From contig CAMLFJ010000233.1 in assembly GCA_946479205.1 (NCBI GenBank), forward strand, positions 1-5,898: DNA of 5,898 nucleotides, in the 5' to 3' direction. Numbering within the stretch: the first letter of the stretch is position 1; each line of letters opens with the position of its first letter. The notes below the pieces were generated by a model. The model ran no database searches and had not been told where the DNA came from. It saw only the letters and a list, made by a program, of their open reading frames with translations. Made by a program: the position numbers and the translations under genes. This document shows positions 1-5,531 of the stretch, piece by piece. Source of the DNA: an uncultured bacterium (GTDB taxonomy: Bacteria; Methylomirabilota; Methylomirabilia; Rokubacteriales; CSP1-6).

Positions 1-150
1 GCCGCCGGGCAGGCGGTGGACGCGATGGCGCGGCAGCCCGGCGCGATCGCCCGGATCCAGACCGCGATGCTGCTCGGTCTGGCCTTCATCGAGTCGCTCG
101 TGCTGTTCGTGTTCGTCATTGCGGTCATCCTGCTGTTCGTCAAGTCGTAG
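1..150 (+). CDS. atpE: F0F1 ATP synthase subunit c, C-terminal part (5' end outside window)
   Basis: Frame 1 is open from the window edge to TAG at 148-150 and encodes the last 49 residues of a c subunit, the proteolipid that forms the rotating membrane ring of F0 and carries ions across the membrane. Visible are the end of the first helix, the conserved polar loop ARQP (visible residues 10-13), which contacts the central stalk, and the second transmembrane helix from about residue 22 to 47. That helix carries the essential ion-binding carboxylate, Glu31 of the visible part, in the context AFIESLVLF. The first helix lies off the window, so its ion-site residues cannot be read. No b subunit (atpF) follows. 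The gene is followed by strong hairpins, so it probably ends its operon, as in bacteria that keep atpB-atpE apart from the F1 genes. Confidence 0.93.
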   Translation, partial: AAGQAVDAMARQPGAIARIQTAMLLGLAFIESLVLFVFVIAVILLFVKS

Positions 151-172
151 GGTAGCGGCGCACTCGAAGACA

Positions 173-217
173 CCGTCCCGGGGCCACGCCCCGGGACGGC
201 ACGCGGGCATTCCCGCG
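173..217 (+). terminator. Tandem GC hairpins between atpE and rex, probable terminator or 3'-end structure
   Basis: The first hairpin is a perfect 11-bp inverted repeat: CCGTCCCGGGG (173-183) pairs with CCCCGGGACGG (189-199) around a 5-base loop. Two bases later a second hairpin pairs CGCGGG (202-207) with CCCGCG (212-217) around a 4-base loop. They begin 23 bases after the atpE stop. No T-tract follows either stem, so this is not a classical intrinsic terminator. In a high-GC genome it could be a U-less terminator, a 3'-end stabiliser protecting the atp transcript, or a roadblock ahead of rex. The pairing is seen directly; the role is inferred. Confidence 0.6.
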
Positions 218-257
218 AGGCGGCCCCGACGGGCGCGGTGAGCGCCCGAGAACGAAC

Positions 258-908
258 ATGGCGCGACGGTCACCGTTCAAGATCCCCCGGATTCCGGAGA
301 TGACGGTGCGCCGCCTGTCCGTCTACACGCGCAGCCTCCAGCAGCTCGAGGAAGACGGCGTCAAGACCATCTCCTCCCAGGAGCTGGCCGAGCGCTTCAG
401 CCTCAACTCGGCCCAGGTCCGGAAGGACCTCGCCTACTTCGGCGAGTTCGGGGTCCGCGGCATCGGCTACTACGTCTCCGGCCTCAAGGCCGAGCTGCAG
501 CGCATTCTGGGGCTCGATCGCGAGTGGCAGGTGGCCCTGGTGGGCTTCGGCAATCTCGGCTCCGCCCTCTTCCACTACAAGGGCTTCGCCCGGCAGGGCT
601 TCCGGATCTCGACGATCTTCGACGAGGATCCCACCAAGTGGGGCAAGGCGGTGGACGGGGTCGCCATCCAGTCCATGGAGGACCTGCCGCGCGAGGCCAA
701 GGCGCGCAACCTCCAGATCGCGATCGTGGCGGTGCCCGGGGAGTCCGCCCAGGCGGTCACCGAGAAGCTGGTGGCGGCCGGGATCAAGACCATCCTCAAC
801 TTCGCGCCGGGGCGCATCAAGGCGGGCAAGGACGTCCGCCTGAAGAACGTGGACCTGGCCATCGAGCTCGAGACCCTCTCCTTCTATCTGGCGCAGGGCT
901 CCCGCTGA
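258..908 (+). CDS. rex: Redox-sensing transcriptional repressor Rex
   Basis: This is a full-length 216-residue Rex-family protein. Rex is a cytoplasmic homodimer that represses respiration and fermentation genes when NADH is low and leaves DNA when NADH binds. Residues about 14-75 form the winged-helix DNA-binding domain, with the family signature AQVRKDLAYFGEFGVRGIGY at 52-71. A Rossmann domain follows, with the dinucleotide loop GFGNLG at 96-101, the acidic residue Asp122 after the second strand (IFDEDP) and the motif NFAP near residue 180. The C-terminal LETLSFYL matches the domain-swapped helix of the dimer. ATG 258 is the first in-frame start, although no good ribosome binding site precedes it. 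The alternative ATG at 300 would cut into the conserved IPEMTVRRL segment. The gene lies between atpE and mfd. No Rex operator is visible upstream, so autoregulation is not supported here. Confidence 0.96.
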   Translation: MARRSPFKIPRIPEMTVRRLSVYTRSLQQLEEDGVKTISSQELAERFSLNSAQVRKDLAYFGEFGVRGIGYYVSGLKAELQRILGLDREWQVALVGFGNLGSALFHYKGFARQGFRISTIFDEDPTKWGKAVDGVAIQSMEDLPREAKARNLQIAIVAVPGESAQAVTEKLVAAGIKTILNFAPGRIKAGKDVRLKNVDLAIELETLSFYLAQGSR

Positions 909-957
909 TTTGACGCGGGTCGCCGCCGATGGTACCTCTGATGTGCTGTCGTCCGTG

Positions 958-3900
958 ATGACCGTGCCTGCCGGGTCTGTCCTGTGCCGCTGGGCCGCGC
1001 TCGAAGAGCTCCTCGCGGCCCTCACAACGGGAGCACTCTGTCTGCGCGCCGACGGTCTCTGGGGCTCCTCGCGCGCCCTGGTGACGGCCGCGCTGCGCGA
1101 GCGCACCGGCCGGCCGATCCTGCTGCTCACCCCGGGCCCGTCGCAGCGCCACCGGATGGCGCAGGACGCTGCCTTCTTCGTGGCCTCGGTCTCGGGCGGC
1201 CCCGCCACCGACGGCGGCGATCTGGAGCAGAGCGGGGAGCACAGCCGCGTGCTCGAGTTCCCCTCGGGCACCGGGACCTCCTGGCGCGGCAAGCTCCATC
1301 GCGAGCCCGACGCCGAGCGCGCGCTCTGCTGCCGGCGCCTGCTCGACGGGGACGCGGTGGTGATCGTGGCCACGCCCTCCGGGCTCTCGGAGCCGGTGCC
1401 GCCGCCCTCCGCCTTCACCCGGCGCACGTTCCGCTTGACGGTCGGGGAGAGCAGCGACCGCGAGATCCTGCTCGAGCTGCTGGAGGGCGCCGGCTACGAG
1501 CGCGTCGAGACCGTGATGGAGGTCGGGCAGTGGAGCGTGCGCGGCGGCATCGTGGACATCTTCTCGCCCACCCACGAGCGGCCGGTGCGGGCCGAGTTCG
1601 TCGGCGACGAGGTGGAGTCCCTGCGCGTCTTCGATCCGACCACCCAGCGCTCGATCGCGCCGCTCCGCGAGCTGACCGTCCTGCCGCTCGGCTCGAGGGA
1701 CGCGGCCCCGGTCACCCTGGTGGACTACCTGCCGCCCGGGACGCTGGTGGTGCTGGAGGATCCCGCGATGCTGGAGGCCCCGCCGGACGACGCGCCCTCG
1801 GCGGCGCCGCTCGCCTCCGTGCTCGAGCGCTTCCAGCGCCTCGAGCTGCCGCTGCTCCAGCGCAGCGTGGGCGCGATCGCGATGGGCACGCGCGGGGTGG
1901 GGGGCTATCGTGGGCAGTTCAAGGTGCTGGCCGAGGAGATCCGCACCTGGCGCGGCGAGGGCTTCACGGTGCGCCTGGTGGTGGACGATGACCGGCAGAG
2001 CGACCGGCTCCGGCAGATGCTGGCCGAGCACGATCTCGAGCCGTGGCCCGACGCGACGGTGTGGAGCCAGGAAGGGCTCGCGGTGCTGGTGGGCGAGTGC
2101 GCGGCGGGCTTCCAGATTCCCGCGCTCGGCCTCATCGTGCTCTGCGAGGAGGAGATCTTCGGGGCCCAGCGCCGCCGGCTCCGGCGGCCGCTCTTCCAGC
2201 GCGGGGCGGCCATCGCCTCGTTCAACGACCTCGCCGCCAACGACCTGGTGGTGCACGAGCAGCACGGCATCGGCCGCTATCACGGCCTCCGCACGCTCCA
2301 CTCCGAGGGGCACGACGCCGACTTCCTGCTGCTGGAGTACGCCGACGGCGGCCGGCTCTACCTGCCCGTCGAGCGGCTCGACCTGATCTCCAAGTACATG
2401 GGCGCCCCCGAGGGCTCGGCGCGCCTCGACCGGCTCGGCGGCGGCGCGTGGCAGCGGCTGAAGGAATCGGTGCGGGCCGCCCTGCGCGACATGGCGGAGG
2501 CCCTCCTCAAGCTCTACGCCACCCGCTCGGTCGCGGAGCGGCCGCACTTCTCCGACGACACGCCCTGGCAGGGCGAGTTCGAGGCCGCCTTCCGCTTCGA
2601 GGAGACCGCGGACCAGCTCCGGGCCATCGAGGACGTGAAGACCGACATGGGGGGCGGCCGCCCGATGGATCGCCTGGTGGCGGGCGACGTGGGCTACGGC
2701 AAGACGGAGGTCGCGCTCCGCGCGGCCTTCAAGGCGGTGGCGGACGGCCGGCAGGTGGCGGTGCTCGTGCCCACCACCGTGCTGGCCCAGCAGCACTTCA
2801 ACACCTTCGTGGAGCGCTTCGGCCCGTTCCCGGCGCGGGTGGAGCTGCTCTCGCGCTTCCGCAGCCCGAAGGAGCAGAAGCAGGTGGTGGCGGGGCTCGC
2901 CGCGGGCGCGGTGGACGTGGTGGTGGGCACGCACCGCCTTCTGTCCAAGGACGTGACATTCAAGAACCTGGGGCTCCTGGTGGTGGACGAGGAGCACCGT
3001 TTCGGGGTCTCGCACAAGGAGCGCCTCAAGCAGCTCCGCACCTCGGTGGACGTGCTGACCCTCACCGCCACCCCGATCCCGCGCACCCTGCACATGGCCC
3101 TGTCCGGGGTGCGCGACCTCTCGGTGATCGAGACGCCGCCGCTCGACCGGCTGCCGGTGGAGACCGTGGTCACCGCGTTCAGCCGCGGCGTGATCAAGGA
3201 GGCGATCGAGCGCGAGCTGAACCGGGGCGGGCAGGTGTTCTTCGTCCACAACCGCATCCAGTCGCTCGCCTCCATGACCACCTTCATCAAGAGCCTGGTC
3301 CCCGAGGCCCGGGTGGTGATGGGGCACGGGCAGATGGCGGAGCGGGAGCTCGAGAGCGTGATGGTCAAGTTCGTGGACGGCCAGGCCGACGTCCTGGTCT
3401 CCACCGCCATCGTGGAATCGGGACTGGACATCCCGGCCTCGAACACGATAATCATCAACCGGGCCGATCGGTTCGGCCTGGCCCAGCTCTACCAGCTCCG
3501 GGGGCGGGTGGGGCGGGAGCGGCAGCAGGCCTACGCCTACCTCCTGGTCCCGGCCGACGGACGGGTGGACGAGACGGCCCAGCGGAGGCTGCGGGTGATC
3601 GAGGAGTCCACGGAGCTGGGGGCGGGGCTCAGGCTGGCCATGCGGGATCTGGAGATCCGGGGCACCGGCAACCTGCTGGGGGCGGCCCAGCACGGGCATA
3701 TCGCGGCGGTCGGATTCGATCTTTATAGCAAGCTCCTCGCGGAGGCTGTGCGAGACTTGAAGGGCGAAACGGCAGCCGAGCGCGTCGACCCGGTGATCTC
3801 GGCGGACGTCGAAGCGCTCCTGCCCGAAGCGTACGTCCCCGAGGTGAATCAGCGGCTGGCGCTCTACAAGCGGCTCGCCGAGATCGAGCGGCCCGAGGAC

Positions 3901-4218
3901 GTGGCCGACGCGCGCGCGGAGCTGACCGATCGCTACGGTCCGCCGCCGCCCGCGGTGGAAGGGCTGCTGGACGTGGTGGGGCTTCGGGTGGCCGCCCGCG
4001 CGCTCGGCATCGAGCGGGTGGAGGCGGGAGGCGGGCGCGCGGTGCTGACGTTCGCGCCGTCGACCCCGGTCACCCCGGAACGGATGCTCAAGACGATCGC
4101 GGCCAGCCGCGGCGCTCTCAAGCTGAGAAAGGAGTACACGGTGGAAGCCCGGATCCCTGCCGAGCCCTGGCCTGCGGTACGCGACGCCCTCGCGAAGCTC
4201 CTGGACGCTCTCCGATGA
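958..4218 (+). CDS. mfd: Transcription-repair coupling factor Mfd (superfamily II DNA translocase)
   Basis: Mfd binds RNA polymerase stalled at DNA lesions, pushes it off by ATP-driven translocation and recruits UvrA for nucleotide excision repair. Counting from ATG 958 (1086 residues; E. coli has 1148), a degenerate UvrB-like domain comes first, with the patch VRGGIVDIF at 194-202. The RNA-polymerase-interacting domain spans about 422-484 (HEQHGIGRYHGL from 433). The motor has Walker A GDVGYGKTE at 576-584 with Lys582, DEEH at 677-680, TATPIPRT at 703-710, GHGQM at 789-793, VESGLDIP at 819-826 and QLRGRVGR at 846-853. A TRCF-type C-terminal domain closes the protein. All motor motifs look intact. 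An in-frame TTG at 910, one base after the rex stop, is an alternative start adding 16 residues. I prefer 958 because it is ATG and its N-terminus is already longer than that of E. coli. Neither site has a strong ribosome binding site. Confidence 0.96.
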   Translation: MTVPAGSVLCRWAALEELLAALTTGALCLRADGLWGSSRALVTAALRERTGRPILLLTPGPSQRHRMAQDAAFFVASVSGGPATDGGDLEQSGEHSRVLEFPSGTGTSWRGKLHREPDAERALCCRRLLDGDAVVIVATPSGLSEPVPPPSAFTRRTFRLTVGESSDREILLELLEGAGYERVETVMEVGQWSVRGGIVDIFSPTHERPVRAEFVGDEVESLRVFDPTTQRSIAPLRELTVLPLGSRDAAPVTLVDYLPPGTLVVLEDPAMLEAPPDDAPSAAPLASVLERFQRLELPLLQRSVGAIAMGTRGVGGYRGQFKVLAEEIRTWRGEGFTVRLVVDDDRQSDRLRQMLAEHDLEPWPDATVWSQEGLAVLVGECAAGFQIPALGLIVLCEEEIFGAQRRRLRRPLFQRGAAIASFNDLAANDLVVHEQHGIGRYHGLRTLHSEGHDADFLLLEYADGGRLYLPVERLDLISKYMGAPEGSARLDRLGGGAWQRLKESVRAALRDMAEALLKLYATRSVAERPHFSDDTPWQGEFEAAFRFEETADQLRAIEDVKTDMGGGRPMDRLVAGDVGYGKTEVALRAAFKAVADGRQVAVLVPTTVLAQQHFNTFVERFGPFPARVELLSRFRSPKEQKQVVAGLAAGAVDVVVGTHRLLSKDVTFKNLGLLVVDEEHRFGVSHKERLKQLRTSVDVLTLTATPIPRTLHMALSGVRDLSVIETPPLDRLPVETVVTAFSRGVIKEAIERELNRGGQVFFVHNRIQSLASMTTFIKSLVPEARVVMGHGQMAERELESVMVKFVDGQADVLVSTAIVESGLDIPASNTIIINRADRFGLAQLYQLRGRVGRERQQAYAYLLVPADGRVDETAQRRLRVIEESTELGAGLRLAMRDLEIRGTGNLLGAAQHGHIAAVGFDLYSKLLAEAVRDLKGETAAERVDPVISADVEALLPEAYVPEVNQRLALYKRLAEIERPEDVADARAELTDRYGPPPPAVEGLLDVVGLRVAARALGIERVEAGGGRAVLTFAPSTPVTPERMLKTIAASRGALKLRKEYTVEARIPAEPWPAVRDALAKLLDALR

Positions 4219-5306
4219 GGCCGCGCGCCGCCGCCGCGGTCGCCCTGCTGCTCCTTCCCTTCGCGGTCTCGGGCTGCTCGATCCCGACCTGGGTGCCGCT
4301 GCTCGGCAAGAGCAAGGCCGCCACGCCCGCGCAGGCATCCGCGCAGGCACCCGCGCAGGCGTTCACGTCCGCGCCCATCCTGACGTCGCGGGATCAGCTC
4401 CACGCCTCCGACGACGTGGTGGATCGCGTGATCTGCGTGGTGAACAACGACGCGATCACCCAGTACGAGCTGGACGAGGCCGAGCTCTACTACCTGGCCG
4501 AGACGCGGGAGCGGCCCTCCGACGGCGAGGCGCGCAAGGTGCTGCGCACCCAGCTCCTGCAGAACCTGATCGAGAACCGGATCCAGCTCCAGCAGGCCGA
4601 GCGGGACAAGGTGGCGATCGAGGACGTGGAGCTCGCGGAGGCCCTCGGCGACATCATGAAGAAGCTCAAGGCCAAGGACGACGCCGAGTTCGAGACGATG
4701 ATCAAGTCGCAGGGCCTCACCCTGGAGGGCGTCAAGAAGCGACTGCGCGAGCAGCTCATGGTCCAGCGGGTGGTGCGCCGCAAGGTCGCCCTGCGCATCT
4801 CGGTCACCGAGCAGGAGATCGACCGGTACCTCACCGACAACCGCGAGAAGCTCGAGACCGGTCTCACCTTCGCGGCGCGGCACATCCTGGTCATGCCGGA
4901 TCCCGCGAAGGGCGAGGAGGGCTGGATCGCGGCGCGGCTCCGGGCCGACGAGATCTACGGGCATCTGCTCGAGGGACAGGACTTCGTCGAGCTGGCCAAG
5001 AAATACTCCGACGATCCATCCGGCAAGGACGGCGGCTCCCTCGGCAATCTCAAGAAGGGCGAGCTGGCGGAGGACATCGAGGCCGCGATCCTGCGCCTCT
5101 CCCCGGGCGAGGCCTCGACGCCGTTCCGCTCGCAGGTCGGCTATCACCTCTTCCGCCTCGACTCGCGAGATTCCCTCACCGGCGACGCGCTCGTGCAGGC
5201 GCGCGGCCAGATCCGCGAGATCCTCTACCGGCAGAAGTACGACGCGCGTCTCAAGGATTGGCTCGTGGAGATCAAGCAGCGCGCGATCATCGATATCCGT
5301 ATGTAA
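4215..5306 (+). CDS. SurA/PpiC-type peptidyl-prolyl cis-trans isomerase, predicted lipoprotein
   Basis: This 363-residue protein is a probable periplasmic chaperone that isomerises X-Pro bonds and helps fold outer-membrane or secreted proteins. Residues 1-20 form a lipoprotein signal peptide (RPR, then a hydrophobic core) ending in the lipobox VSGC, with Cys21 as the lipidation site. Ser22 at +2 would favour sorting to the outer membrane under the E. coli Lol rule. A low-complexity linker with three xAQA repeats (38-49) leads into the SurA N-terminal chaperone segment, beginning about 68 with VVDRVICVVNNDAIT. One parvulin domain covers about 219-316, with His223 (ARHILV) and His311 (VGYHLFRL) at the two conserved histidine positions. 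E. coli SurA (428 residues) has two such domains and no lipid anchor. The ATG overlaps the mfd stop as ATGA (4215-4218), indicating translational coupling. It could equally be named a PrsA/PpiC-like lipoprotein, so I leave the symbol empty. Confidence 0.92.
   Translation: MRPRAAAAVALLLLPFAVSGCSIPTWVPLLGKSKAATPAQASAQAPAQAFTSAPILTSRDQLHASDDVVDRVICVVNNDAITQYELDEAELYYLAETRERPSDGEARKVLRTQLLQNLIENRIQLQQAERDKVAIEDVELAEALGDIMKKLKAKDDAEFETMIKSQGLTLEGVKKRLREQLMVQRVVRRKVALRISVTEQEIDRYLTDNREKLETGLTFAARHILVMPDPAKGEEGWIAARLRADEIYGHLLEGQDFVELAKKYSDDPSGKDGGSLGNLKKGELAEDIEAAILRLSPGEASTPFRSQVGYHLFRLDSRDSLTGDALVQARGQIREILYRQKYDARLKDWLVEIKQRAIIDIRM
4327..4362 (+). repeat. Three tandem 12-bp repeats encoding xAQA units in the lipoprotein linker
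   Basis: Three adjacent 12-base units begin at 4327, 4339 and 4351, each starting CCGCGCAGGC and differing only in the last two bases (AT, AC, GT). The length is a multiple of three, so copy-number change keeps the reading frame. The encoded units are PAQA, SAQA and PAQA, residues 38-49, between the lipidated Cys21 and the folded chaperone domain. They likely act as a flexible spacer from the membrane. The repeat itself is seen directly; any length variation between strains is inference. Confidence 0.85.
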
Positions 5307-5314
5307 ATCGGGGG

Positions 5315-5320
5315 TTGACA
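5315..5320 (+). promoter_or_regulatory. Possible sigma70-type -35 element upstream of rho
   Basis: A perfect TTGACA lies 9 bases after the surA-like stop codon and 212 bases before the rho ATG. No good -10 box sits at the expected 16-18 base spacing; the bases there read around GGGACAG, and the nearest TAT (5334-5336) gives a spacer of only 13. Some high-GC bacteria have weakly conserved -10 elements, so a promoter is plausible but unproven. If it is real, transcription would start near 5350 and leave a leader of about 180 bases. Confidence 0.35.
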
Positions 5321-5518
5321 GGGCCGGAAACCGTATGGGACAGTGGTTCGCGTAGCGCGGCAGCCAACCTCCTAGAGAGTAGACCCGCACACACGCAACC
5401 CGCCGGAGACGACCATCTCTTCATCAGAGCGTAGCCCGAAGCGTCCCGCGCCGAAGCCGCCGTCTGCCGCCCCCGCCGAGCCGCCCGTCCCCGCCGAGAC
5501 CAGCGCGGTGGTCGGGGC

Positions 5519-5524
5519 AGGAGG
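5519..5524 (+). promoter_or_regulatory. Consensus Shine-Dalgarno site of rho
   Basis: AGGAGG is followed by a 7-base spacer and ATG at 5532. It is the only full-consensus ribosome binding site in front of a gene in this window; rex, mfd and the surA-like gene have weak or no recognisable sites. It fixes the rho start at 5532 and suggests strong initiation unless the site is masked. Confidence 0.88.
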
Positions 5525-5531
5525 AAAGCGG

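Larger units (their letters stand above)
5307..5531 (+). promoter_or_regulatory. Intergenic region and probable 5' leader of rho
   Basis: This 225-base gap separates the surA-like gene from rho and contains no convincing gene. It holds the TTGACA at 5315, a CCTCCT at 5368-5373 complementary to the rho ribosome binding site, and a stretch around 5381-5430 that is C-rich and G-poor (21 C, 10 G in 50 bases). Such composition suits Rho loading, and in E. coli rho is autoregulated by termination in its own leader. The frame of rho stays open upstream back to TAG at 5373-5375, but without any ATG. No intrinsic terminator for the upstream operon is visible, so read-through from surA into rho is possible. 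Confidence 0.5.

Noticed and set aside
151..257. Search for a Rex operator (TTGTGAA-N6-TTCACAA type) or a sigma70 promoter before rex
   Set aside because: No matching inverted repeat or convincing -35/-10 pair is present; the region is dominated by the two GC hairpins.
270..1427. A 385-codon minus-strand open frame across rex and the start of mfd
   Set aside because: It spans two well-supported genes on the other strand and has no recognisable domain, so it is a high-GC shadow.
2043..3728. A 561-codon + strand open frame inside mfd in another frame
   Set aside because: It is Arg/Gly/Ala/Pro-rich without motifs, while the mfd frame shows intact helicase motifs over the same bases.
817..4350. 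A 1177-codon open frame on the minus strand covering nearly all of mfd
   Set aside because: Its translation is low-complexity, rich in Arg, His, Gly and Ala, with no recognisable domain. It is the antisense image of a GC-rich gene, where stops are rare in one complementary frame. Mfd on the + strand explains every conserved motif.
5297..5337. Direct repeat CCGTATG at 5297-5303 and 5331-5337
   Set aside because: It is seven bases long, and one copy lies inside the end of the surA-like coding sequence; most likely chance.
5345..5362. A CGCG-TAG-CGCG hairpin (5349-5359) considered as a terminator after the surA-like gene
   Set aside because: The stem is only 4 bp, no T-tract follows, and it lies beyond the possible promoter, so it does not support termination.
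3933..5390. A 485-codon minus-strand open frame opposite the 3' end of mfd and the surA-like gene
   Set aside because: The translation has biased, repetitive composition (Leu, Glu, Asp, Arg) and no family signature, and the + strand genes fully account for the region.
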